Shown here piece by piece: positions 31,100 to 42,693 of a stretch of DNA of 64,000 nt. The notes beneath the pieces were generated by a model. The model was given only the letters and a program-made list of their open reading frames with translations, had not been told where the DNA came from and searched no databases. Source of the stretch: Leptodontidium sp. MPI-SDFR-AT-0119. Its lineage: Eukaryota; Ascomycota; Leotiomycetes; Helotiales; Leptodontidiaceae. The number at the start of each line of letters is the position of its first letter. Position 1 is the first letter of the stretch. Location: assembly GCA_020726505.1 (NCBI GenBank), contig JAHLEZ010000017.1:558001-622000 (forward strand), given 5' to 3'. The translations under genes were made by a program, and so were the position numbers.

Positions 31100-32044
31100 T
31101 CAGACTTTCTTGAAATCTGAAGATGGTTAGAGTGGGTCGAGGGACGATGGCATGGTAGAACAAACCTTGAAGCACAGGGTAGATCATCTCGAAGGCTTGA
31201 TAAATCTCTTCACGGACTTTCGCACCAGTGAGGACAATCTTGCCACTAACGAAGATAAGGAGCACAATCTTTGGCTTGATCATTCGATAGATGAGACCAG
31301 GGAACAACTCAGGCTCATAAGAGCTGAAATTGTGATGGCGCGAAGCAAGACCTTCCAAACGAATGGGGAACTTGATGTCGCAGGACCCAACGATGTTCTG
31401 GATCTTGAAGTCCGTGAACTTTGCGTTGAAACCGAGCTTCTGGATGATACGAGCATACTTGCGTGATGCAAGCTTGGAATCATCCTCAGACTTGGCTCCA
31501 GTGACGACCATCTTGCCTGATGCGAAGATCAAGGCAGTTGTCTTGGGCTCACGGATACGCATGATGACGGCGGCGAAACGCTGCGAAGGTCAGTAAGAAC
31601 AAGGGTATAGCAAGCCTAGAGTCAGCAAGTACCTTGGGATTGTATTCAGCGTTTCTGGCATGAAGGGCGATCGTCTTGAGGTCCAGTCGGCAATCGAGAT
31701 TGACCGTGGCAACGATGTTTCTTTTCATGCAAGATAAGCCTCATGTTCAAGACGAGGCTTCAGGGGTATACATACTGTAGTGTAGGAACGATACCACTGA
31801 CACCAGTCGTCGTCGCACCAGGAGTCGCAGCAGGTGTCGCAGGAGTCACCCCGTTACCGTTCTGGCCTTGAGCACCCTGCTGTGGACCACCATTCATCTG
31901 ACCAGGTCTCTGCGCATTTTGCTTGTCTGCCTCGGAGGATGGAGGAGTCAGTTCACCAGCACCACCTGGGAATGACAGAGAGCCGGGAGCGATGAAGGTT
32001 TTTGCCTGGGCGGCGTTCGATGGGTGGGTTTGAATCTGATCCAT
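31100..32044 (-). CDS. SPT15: TATA-box binding protein (TBP)
   Basis: Four exons on the minus strand: 32044..31776, 31720..31633, 31580..31166 and 31116..31100, giving 262 residues; introns are 55, 52 and 49 nt, and the last exon is only 17 nt. The first ~80 residues are Gln/Pro/Gly/Thr-rich and variable. The core is the two-repeat saddle: [46 protein letters not shown], repeat one with [21 protein letters not shown], and repeat two with [50 protein letters not shown] and the end LQDFKKV. DNA-intercalating Phe positions are conserved. TBP nucleates TFIID, SL1 and TFIIIB in the nucleus and is essential in fungi. Confidence 0.96.
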
Positions 32045-33230
32045 CTTGAAGGTATGCGCTTCGCAGTTTGATAGATCGAGGGTGGGGAGCAGGTCTGGAG
32101 AGAGAGAGATGTCAGATCGGGGAGTGTGGGGAAGAGCGACGACGACGACGTTCGAGAGCGTTTGATGGCGGACTCGAAGTCGAAGGTGAGGAGGTTGGAG
32201 TATGAAGGGGGAAGGAAGAGGTGATTGTTTTGATTGTTTGTCGAAGGTGAAGTCGTACCGTTTGGAGGAGAAGAACAAATCAATGTCTCCCCTACAGTGC
32301 GCTGCTCGACAAGATGATCGGATCGCTATTGACGGCGACCGACAACAATATTAAGAGGAAGGATGTGTATAGTATGGCGGAGAGGAGTAGAGGAGCTGAT
32401 GTAGTCCTGTCCTGTCCTGGTTGTGCGGGCGCAAAGAAGAATGCGACGGCGGGTGGATCTCCGATTTCCGAGATCGCGAACGGGGCGCAGAACTTGATTT
32501 TTGACGGGGAGTTCGGAAATTTCGAATCGCACAATCGCCTGGATCAATGAATGTATTGAGCAGGGCACGGTAGACGGTGCGCTGTTCGTTGCGATGCGAT
32601 GCGATGGAGAAGGAGATGGAGATGGTTGGGGGGTTTTGGGTGGTGGTGGTTGCTTATGAAATAGACGACCTCCAGATACGCGCGAAGGCTTTCAAAATTA
32701 GTCGGGGGAAAGAAGTGTTCTTATACCTGTAGGCGAGAGCGAAAAGTGGCGGCCTGGATGCCTCGTTCTTGCCACCAGGCCTCCAGCCTTCCCTTAGCGT
32801 GGCTTCCTTTTCCACCTAGCGTGCGAATAGGCATTCACTCGGGCCAATCACAGATTGCGATCGGAGGACTGAAACCCTCTCAACCAACGGCAGGAGCGAT
32901 AACGCGTCAGGGTTTACCGCATTATTATTACCAGTGCGCACGATAGGGGAGAAAAAGGGAGAAAAAGGGGGAATGAGCGACACCTTCCAGAATGATCATG
33001 ACATGACTTCTAGTTCGCCTCGACTCGCTCTTCCACTCCTTTCTTTCTTCCTTTTGCGACTGTATGTATTTCGGGTGGCTATGCTTGATCCACGACGACT
33101 TCGACATTTGATGAATGAATACTGTACATAGGTATTGTATTGTATGTTGCCATACATCAAAGTCACTGTTCCGTGTTGGGACATTACCACGAACACCGAA
33201 CAAAGGACGACAAGCAATCCGGATCTTCGT

Positions 33231-33252
33231 TACCTACCTACCTACCTACCTA
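33231..33252. repeat. (TACC)n microsatellite
   Basis: Five perfect TACC units plus a partial one, in the gene-poor region. Confidence 0.9.
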
Positions 33253-33907
33253 TTGATGGAACAAAGGGAACGAACACCTGTCATCAACCTCGTCTTGACG
33301 CCGTCGAACGTTCCATCTCTTCTTCTTCTTCTTCACACGAACATCAAGCTGAAGGGTCAGGCAAGCAAAGGCAGGCTCTTGCCTGACTCGACTCGCAACA
33401 CGATACCATGATGCGACAAGTCAAGATCAAGATGCAACATCCCATACATCCATTTTCCTACCCTGCCAGCCTGCCCAGCACAACCTGCACATGGAGAGAA
33501 GGCTGAGATGTGATGGTGCAGGATGGTACAGGATGGTACAACGGTACATGATGCACGGAGTTGGTTGCATAAGTGCGTGCAGACGGTATTATGCATTGCA
33601 AGCGGCTGGGTTGGTATTGTCTGGCTGGCATGAAGGCTGGAATGACTCACTCTCTCCTTCACCCGCACAGAGCCACCCTGCCACCACCCACCCAACCAAC
33701 CACACCACACCACCCAGTGCCGATGCAAGGAAGGCGACAGGGAGCAGAGAGGGAGTGGAGGCTGCGCTGCTGAGACAAAGACAGGGATTAAACAAACCCA
33801 AGCATTTCTTCCCCGGCCTGCCCAGGTAGTCCAGTCTAGCCTGTCCTGTCCAGTCCAGTCCAGTTGCCAGTTCTGCAGCCGCCCACCGCCCAGCCAGACC
33901 AGGCCAC

Positions 33908-33932
33908 ACCAACCAACCAACCAACCAACCAA
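33908..33932. repeat. (ACCA)n microsatellite
   Basis: About six ACCA units, embedded in a wider C/A-rich stretch. Confidence 0.9.
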
Positions 33933-36900
33933 GACCAAGACCAACGAAAAGGAAAGAGAGAAAGATCTATCGAAAAGGAAAAGCCTTGTCTCTACGGAGT
34001 GGGAGTCAAGGCTGCCTAAAACGCCATGAGCGCCACAACAATCCACCATTATTTACCATACTCCGTATTCCCTTGACTCAAACACTATGCATGCAATACG
34101 AGGCTCGATGCGAGGGATAAGGAAAAGGACACGAAACGAATCGAAACGAAACTTTTGAGGCCTTTCCGACCTTCATCCGGGAAGCGTATTATTGTTGTTG
34201 TTGTTATTTATTGTTCGTGGCGTCTTATTAATATCGTGGCCACAGATTGCGACGACTCTTGCGCCGGCCACCAACCGAAATAGACTCTAACCACACACCG
34301 CCAAGAGTCAGCACAACCACCACCCCATCTTCCATCCTTATCTTCGATTTCAGCGGCTCCAAATTGTTCCCACTCTTTCAGCCAGATCGCCACATTCAAC
34401 CCCACCGAAAGAAAAGAAAAATTCAATTGCAAACTCTATCTCTGTCCCGAGGTCCTGCCAGATACTCCGTACCCCTCCCTCCTCACCTTATCGTCTACCT
34501 TATTCAAAGCGGGAAACAAATACATTAACTCACCACCCCGCAGTCTGGATTCCATTGGGTTTCATGTTCCAGATGGTGACGCCAATGGAATCGCGATGAA
34601 GCCGGTGTCGGGCTCGATTGGTGTATGCTTGGCCAGCTAGGCCGCACACAAGCGCTGGCTCATCGGCTTGTCGTCATCACATGCCAATCTTCGGCCGCAA
34701 TCTGGTCACCGAGTACCACTTCCACGGTGTGGTGAGGCTGAACGTGGAGTATGGGACCGAGGGGAGTAAGTCGTTGGATTGATACCATGATATCGCCATG
34801 GTTACTTACTTTCATTACGCCATGCGAATGTCCTGAACCAATCTGGCGACTTCGACGATACCCTCGGCTGCTCTGACGGCAAGTGCATATGCCAAGTCAT
34901 CTTTCCACAAGGCTGCGCACAATGGTGATGAAATCAGGGTTCCGGCTTCCAGCGGAGATACCGTAGCAGAGCCTGATCCTGATTATCACTTCTCCCCAGG
35001 CTGCGCCATCATGCGAGAATAACCCCTCAGCGGGGTTCGCAAGGCTGATTGAATGGTCGGAGTTGCAGCCTTTCACGCTGGAATCAGGATTTGGCTTCAA
35101 GTGGAGACAGTGATAGCCTGATTCTTGCCAACTGCTGAAATGATCTCATGAATCGCAAAGCCGAGGCCGAGTTGGACCAGAACTACTGGATTCCATTTTG
35201 GAGTATTCAGCTCTAAGTGGAGATCACAGAGCCTTGTCGCTATGAGGTGGAATCAAGCCATGATTCTACAAGATCACGCTAACATCTAGGACACGTTCAG
35301 CTGAGCTAGACACGCAGCCTGATCCCGCAAGTTGCAAATTGCTCCCTTGAAGAAGCCGGAACATCGACTCAGCTTTGCAACGCTGCACCATATTCTGCAG
35401 GTCGAACATCGGCTCCAGGTGCAGTTCACATAGCTTTGCTACTTCGACCATTCTTCATGGTGAATATATCTCTAGCGGTAAGTCGAAACTGAAATCGAAC
35501 TTGAAAGACCTAGCTTGAAAGAATCAAAGGGAATGGGCATCAGACTTGACACCTCGCGGAAGTTTGTTGCTTCGAACTACTTTTCCAACGGCACTCTTTA
35601 TTTTGTTCATTAGAGAAAAGCTATTGTTGGTTAAATAGTGGAATTTGAAATTTTAGGAGTGGGTTTAGGTTTTAGTAGGGTTGGTGAGTGGTGGATGGGG
35701 GATGGTGTATACAGTCGTGATGGGGGAAGGGGGGTTAGGTTTTGCAGGATTATATTAGTTCATGATCTATTTTTATGTTTCGAAATAGACATACTTGACC
35801 TCGTCTAGGGACTAGTATCTTGTTTGTGATTTAGTCTAATATTCAAATCATTACGTGGATCTGGTGCGTTGCTCTTACTAACTAGGTGGAATAGAGATAC
35901 CCTATCCTATACTCTCTCGCCATTTCCTTCGTTCGGAGATTAATATTACTCACTTAACTTTGACCGCATTGGATTTGATTATAAAGCTCAAAATAAAACC
36001 TCTATTCTGGTGCTCGTTTTAATACTCAATCCCTTCGATAATTCAACGAAGTTTAACCTCTGGAAAAGAACTTCCTCGCGACATTTCACTCGCATTAAAC
36101 CTCAGCCATGGATCGATCCCAAGAAAGACTTTCAATACCTGTCAAAAATTTGAAAAACGCTTCTCAGAGCAAACGTGTAAGCCATTCATTCTAATGATAG
36201 GGCGTATGAATACTAAATAAATCGTTTTTGTAACCAACCTCCCATTCATCGGCAGCGATTTAAATATGGTGAGTGAGAAAACAGTACTCAGATTTGTTTT
36301 ATTTGTCCGTTATCGAACTTTAAAAAATGGTCAGTAAATTCAAGTCTCATGCTGCATCAGGCAGGGGGGTTCAGCAATAGAAAGATACATGCCCAACCAA
36401 CTGGCATATATCTATCTATGATGCTGGGAATCCGGTTTTCGTCAACAGATGCGCTAAGGATATACAATTTTTGGTTTTGGAGGATCTCTCTCCGTCTCAC
36501 AGAAGAAAATGTTGATCGGAAAAGTCTTCTTTGGGGAGCCAACTTGGTGAAGCCGGCTTAGTGACCTCTTACTATGCATAGAGAAACTGATCGATCGATC
36601 GATTTCGGGACATTGTGTTAGTGGGTCACGGGTTTTCATGGAGAATGTCAGGTATTACGACCCCTTAGGTTCGATCTTAATACTTCGCTCGCTGGCTATA
36701 TCGACACCGACACCGCAGATATAGAACGCTCGATTGTTAGACCGCGAAGCGAAGCGGATGATAGACATTCCCGCAGCAAGTACTTCTATTTTGCGTTTAA
36801 GACTTTTTTGGCACAACTCGGGATCGTTGTCGAAGGATGCCATATCGCCCCCACCTAATTCTCGAACCAAGAAGAAATCGACGGGTAAAGATCCGGACCC

Positions 36901-37559
36901 TCCAATCCGTTTCGGGGGTTGTGAAAAGGGGGGGTTGGATCATCTCCTTGATATATACACATATTCTCATAAGAGGCTTGAGAGCCCCGTCTTTCGACTT
37001 TTGGCAACCGTCTTCGGTGATTCTTCAATGGTGCCCGAAATTCAAAAAGTCAATGACCAAAGTAGTCAGCGAGATCGCTTTGAGAAACGGTTGAATGGTC
37101 TGAGTTGATCGGGTTCGATACTTCTCGGAATATCCGACATAAAAGGAGGCAAGGAAATAAATGGTATTTTGTTTCTCCTCCAGAGATATCAGGAGTAGTT
37201 CAAGCAAGCAATTTCAAGATACTGTGCCCGGCATCTATAACCCCACTAACTCGCTTCGTAATTATTGTTGCATCCAACGTCAAAATGCTATCTGAAGTAG
37301 GTCTATATCTGTGTTAAAAGTAATATTTTGTTCGTGAAACCTATGTAACGTTAATTTTGAGGTCAACAATGACAGTCCTGCCAGCCAATCACAAGGCTCA
37401 GCCTTCTCAGCGGCTCAGCCGCACCTGCGGTGCACAAGCTAGACCCCCTTAGGCGTCTCCTGGCTGCTCTGACGTCTTGTCGACACCTAACTTCACTTCT
37501 TCATCGTTGATTCGTGGATATCGTGCTTCGGCACAGATCCACAACATACATATCGCAAC

Positions 37560-40334
37560 ATGAGGCTTTTGAATGTGTTTACTGGGAGACTCGAGGAATA
37601 TTTCGGCTCCGCAATACCAAGTTACGCTATCCTATCGCACACGTGGGGCTTGGAAGAGATAACTTTCTCAGATATTCAGAACATCCCAGAAAACCCTCGG
37701 AATTTGAGCATTGCACTCGCTGCTTCTTATCTACAATACCCAATTTTGGAAGTTGGAACTCGAGAAGCGGAGTTGGATGCGCAGGCTTTGACCCCAAAAC
37801 CGGAGCCTCCACAGGGCCCGCTCTTCAAGAATAAAAATGCAGATGATTTAGAATCGCTAAGTATGTCTATATCCTGAGGCCCGATTCAACTGATTTATAA
37901 TTATTCAAAATTCAGAGCTCAAATACACAAAGGTCAAACGGTTATGTTTTGAGAAGGAACACGAATTAAATGAGCTACAAACAAAGCTTGAGAAGATCTC
38001 TCGTGGCAATGGCGAGCTTAGCAGCCATTTCGGTTCTTCTGCTGGATGGTTAGAATATATCAATAGGCCCGACGAGCATGCGGAACCTAGAGAATCCGAC
38101 AAAAGTTCACAAAATGGAGACCTTACTGAGATGGAGACCCTGCGTAAGCTATTCAGTTCCCCGAGGAATCCTTTGGCTGATATATCCATTATAAAGTGCC
38201 TAGATACAAAAGAGCCAAACGTGTGTATTTTGATCTAATGGCAAAGATCAAACACCTTCAGAAAGCTGTTAATTTTCCGTTCATCCACGACCCCTCAGTC
38301 CAAGCAAAGGCGGGGTATCATAAAGTCGTCTACGCCTGTAGGCAAGCTATTGAAGATGGCTATCAATACATCTGGATCGATACTTGCTGCATCGACAAGA
38401 GTAGTAGTGCCGAGCTCTCCGAAGCAATCAATTCAATGTATGACTGGTACACTCAAGCTGGTATTTGCTACGCGTACCTCGAAGATGTGCTTCTTGACAA
38501 CTTCAGCTCAAGTCGATGGTTTACCAGGGGATGGACGCTCCAGGAACTCTTGGCTCCTGCACATGTCACTTTCTTTGGAAAAGGCTGGACTCGATTGGGT
38601 GGGAAGTCCGACCTCGCAAATGAGATCTCAATAGCGACTGAAATTGATTGGGAGACCTTGATTTACCCGGGTTGGTTGAGAAAGAAGAGCATTGCTCAAC
38701 GCATGTGTTGGGCCTCTAAGCGGGAAACAACAAGACTCGAGGATGAGGCATACTGTCTTTTCGGAATCTTTGGAGTCAAAATGCCTCTTCTGTACGGAGA
38801 AGGTGGAAACGCTTTCGTTCGACTGCAGGAAGAGATCTTGAAATTGTCTGCTGATCAGTCTCTATTTGCGTGGAGGATCTCTCCCTTCGTAGACACATAT
38901 CAATCAGGCTGTGGGATATTTGCTCCATCGCCGAAGAATTTTGAAGGCTCATCATCAATTGTGTCGTTCCAGAGGCTCGCGGAAACTGCACCCTACTTGA
39001 TGACAAACAAGGGTCTCCAGCTGGACTTGCCCATCCTCGTGTTATCCGGATATATGGTCGGATTACTTGATTGCCAGCCCCAGAACGATACTTCAACCTG
39101 TATGGCGATTTTCCTGCAACGCACACACAAAGCCGGTGTTTGCTGTCGGATCCAGGGAAAGACCGTTTCCGAGGAACATGCCGCCGGTGGAGGACTGCTA
39201 GCCATGACGCATGAAGCCGCGCAGGCCGCAATAGTGGAGAGGATATACATACCAAGGGATACCTACGAAGTTCCTGTTCTGCGCTCTACCTACCAAGTAC
39301 AATACCAATCCTTGCAAGACCATGGGTTCCAGGTTGTGGGCACCCGACCTAGTTTTGGGCAAGAAAACGTCAGCTGGTATCCTACTGCTGGGTCTCTACA
39401 TATCGTACGGGAGATGGGGGCGAGCGATATATCAATTTCGTTCGTCTTCCACGACGAGGATAGAAAAATGGCATTTGCTATCTATTTCGATATGTTTGCC
39501 TCCACTGACTCGGAAGGAAGGCTGGTTGAGGACAACCCGATTGAAGTCTGGATGTCGCCACTTGTGCACGAAGACAGTTTTTTGGAATATTCCAAGTCAA
39601 CTGTTTACACCGTGCACAACTGGCTGTATGCTCTTTCCTACGGCCTCGATCACAATGGTGTTGCACTTGAACGGCATCCTGCGTTATGGTTCAAGCACAC
39701 TGATGATACCGGCGTGAAGGCTACATACGGCGTCTCAGCCAAGCTTGCAGAGGTAGACCATTTCGATCAGAAAGTAAGGATTCTGCAAGTCGATTTGAGC
39801 CCGACTGTTGAAGGGGTGTTTGGCAAAGGGAAATTCTCCAATTTGGGTATCTGGGAGCCTGAGTCTCTCGACACCCATTGGGAGAATTATTCCTTGGTAA
39901 AGACTACTAAATTCGTCAAACCTCCAACTGAAAATACAACAGTTCCTGCGACCCTGCAGCCTTCAATACCTACTGAAGAATCATACGGTGGATTAGAAGT
40001 TGTACCGCCGTGGCCGTTTCCAATGGACCAACCCGACCCCGTTTCTGACACTCGTCCTCTGATCATCCAAATACTAACAAAACTTGTCATGTTGCCGAAC
40101 CAAAGTCAGAAACCATGGCTCCTGAAGTCCATGAATTTCCACGTGCTCAAAGCTTTCGAGCTTCGGACTCTTGCTGTTGGCTTTCAAGCCCTACAGCGCC
40201 GCCTTGGGAGAACTGACCCGCCTCCTTATTTTACACCTAACTCTCGCTTCACTCGTCAACCTGGCAAGCTGCGAGAGCGACAGATTATTCCTCAGGTGTT
40301 GTCAAGATTGGTTGGGCAGCGATTTAAGAAGTAA
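37560..40334 (+). CDS. HET-domain protein with a long insertion, 888 aa
   Basis: Exons 37560..37860, 37916..38143 and 38197..40334; all phases agree. The first HET block is at residues 1-40 (MRLLNVFTGRLEEYF, SYAILSHTWGLEEITFSDIQ). The rest begins only at about residue 216: GYHKVVYACRQAIEDGYQYIWIDTCCIDKSSSAELSEAINSMYDWY, AGICYAYLEDV, RWFTRGWTLQELLAPAHVTFF, then ETTRLEDEAYCLFGIFGVKMPLLYGEGGNAFVRLQEEI. In HET-E-type proteins these blocks are about 10-20 residues apart; here about 175 residues, partly charged and coiled-coil-like (FEKEHELNELQTKLEKI, exon 2), lie between them. The ~560-residue C-terminal part has no repeats or NACHT. It should be a non-self recognition/cell-death factor; the cognate partner is unknown. 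Confidence 0.88.
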
Positions 40335-42693
40335 CGAATACCCGAGTCGTGGCGTTGAGGCGGATGATATTATCGGGCTGAGGAAGTCTCCAGCGATACT
40401 GAAAGGGAGGGAGAATGGCCGTACAGAATTTACAACGTGTTTGCTGTTATAATTGGCCTCTAAACAAAACCTGATACATTTGATAAGAGGAAGTAGATAT
40501 AAACAAAGAAATAATTGCCGTGGTGATCGTAATGCGATGTGAAGGAAGAGTCTGCGAGACTCAAAAGGTCTTTTCCATGGGCCAGCCCTGAAGGGGAGCG
40601 AAAATCGACATTTTCCTCACATTATTTTGGGAGCTCTATCTGCAGCTCAAGGTAGGAGAGCAGTTTCTCACACCCGGAGACAGGACCCAGAACAGTGGAC
40701 AGAAAAGATAATTCCTTGTAGATGGTTATTCTGTGACTATGTTTCCATCACCATTTCTGCCAGCTTGGTCCAATCTCCTCCTCCTTCAATCCCTTTCAAA
40801 CCTCAGGGGGGATGTATTGTAGAAAACTCGAACGCAGGATCCTGACACAAGCCAACACCCGATAATCAGTCCATGGACGACCTCTCAAATACATTTTTTG
40901 AAAGAACCGCCCGGTATGTAGCACAAATATCTTATTTCAACTCTCTGTGCCTGTCTCACCGTGCGCCTCGGAAGTTTTGGTCGTGGACACTATGGTGAAT
41001 ATCATTAGCCTTCTCGAGCTCTCTTTATACCTTCGGTATTGTTTATCTCACCTGTTAATGTCCGATGTTTGGTGTGAATCCGGAGTCTAGTATTGACAAA
41101 TCAAGTCACTCCCATACTTCAATATCGGAATGTAAAACTCCGAAGACTTGAATAAAATTCACCTCCTCTCAAAAACTGATGGCATGGGTTTCCTTCCCAG
41201 TACAAATACTCCTTGCATAACCGCAGAGAAGCAGATCAAGGCTCTAGCTTTATCATCGCCACAGACTTTACCCTTGTTAAGGAAGAGGCGGTTCCAAACG
41301 GTTCCCGATTTGAACTTCTTGCTCACCAGCCTGATGTTGACTCCTCGGGGAGCATTCGACTTTTCCCACTCCAACTACTGGCAAATGCCTACCGTTTTAG
41401 GGAGACATGTTGTCATCTTCTAGAGTTATTGCCGCTTCAACTGTCACTTTCAAATTTTTTTTAGCTGACAACTGTAAAAATGATGTTGCTGGAGATATTG
41501 AGCGAAATGTTCATCCATATCCCTATCCTAGTCCCCTTGAACTGGATATTTCACACTAGCTTAGAACCACCTAGAAATATATTTTTGCGACAAAAATTAC
41601 AAACAGACTATTCTCGACCTGTGTTGAGCAGTAGACCATTGAGAAAGCCAGTATCAGGGTTGGGGCTTAGCTTTTATAGCACACTTTGTACTCGGGAGAA
41701 AAGCGAGGAGCCAGGGAGTCTTCGGGTGTTGTCTGTTCAGGAGATGAATTGATTAAAAGATTAACTTCGATGAGGTACGGTTGGTCTTGAAAAGCCACTA
41801 TTCACCCCTCTTGCCTAGCTTGTTCCTCCTGGTCCTGCTTTATAGTCCCATATCTCATTTTAGTTACTTATATACACTTCTCACCAAGTGCGAGGAGGTA
41901 ACCGATCCAAGAGTCGTAGATTCATATGTCATGTCTTTATGTGACAATATTTAAACGTTGTGGAATTCTAGATACATACGAATGTAGGAAGTCAAATAGA
42001 AGCAAAGTGAAAAACTTGAAAATATTATATTTTGCTTTCCTTTGAGATCTCTATGTATGAGACAGCACAACCTCTACAAGTGCGATGTTCACCACTTGAT
42101 CCAAATTCATCCAATTGAAACTTGATTCACTTCTGATGATTTTGTTTTTCTTGCCGTTACAAAAAATCACTGTCAGCTTACTGCCTGTAAAGTGATGGAA
42201 TAGCGTTAGGACTTTCGGATGGGTCTGTCCGTTTGAGATCTTATGTACAGTAAGTGAATAGTGCTAGCTCGCCTTCGTGTTTTGGGCGAATGCACAGCAT
42301 TGGGATAGTGTTGGATTACAAGTTTCAAGGAAAGAGCAGTCTGATCTAGTCATGGATGTCGACGATGGATCCTCATTAATAGCAGCTCTTCCGCTTTTGA
42401 CCTCGTTGGACATTACCGCCCTCGCTTACTTCGCCGACGTAGTCCCAGCATTACTTGATCACATACGCTTTTCATAGTCACAGCGACATTTTAGGACATT
42501 TGAAATTTTATTATTCCATTCATCAATTTCCCTCACCCCAGTGTACAAATCCTAACCTGAGCTCATGACTCTGACAAACTTATCGCTCCCAAATCCACCT
42601 ACCATAACACGCAAATTCCCAAACCAGAGCAATCATTTATAAACAGAAACACAAATTATCCAGGTCTTCGTCCAAATCCATTGGGGGAGATGT
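40335..42693. other. Intergenic, 2.4 kb without a supported gene
   Basis: Between the convergent HET and F-BAR genes. Mostly AT-rich, with frames under 95 codons and no recognisable domain. The right end is F-BAR gene 3' UTR. Confidence 0.5.

Larger units (their letters stand above)
32045..37559. other. Gene-poor 5.5-kb region rich in microsatellites
   Basis: Upstream of TBP up to the second HET gene. Open frames are short and overlap on both strands; the longest reflect low-complexity sequence. It contains many simple repeats: GCGAT near 32594, TACC at 33231-33252, TTC near 33318, C-rich CCACC/CCAAC tracts at 33660-33720, ACCA at 33908-33932, TTG near 34191 and ATCG near 36589. The first ~300 bp are TBP 5' leader and promoter. 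From 35460 onward the DNA is AT-rich. No RNA gene was recognised. Confidence 0.55.

Noticed and set aside
33357..34049. 230-codon minus-strand frame in the gene-poor region
   Set aside because: Composed of Trp/Gly/Leu low-complexity sequence read from C/A-rich microsatellites; not protein-like.
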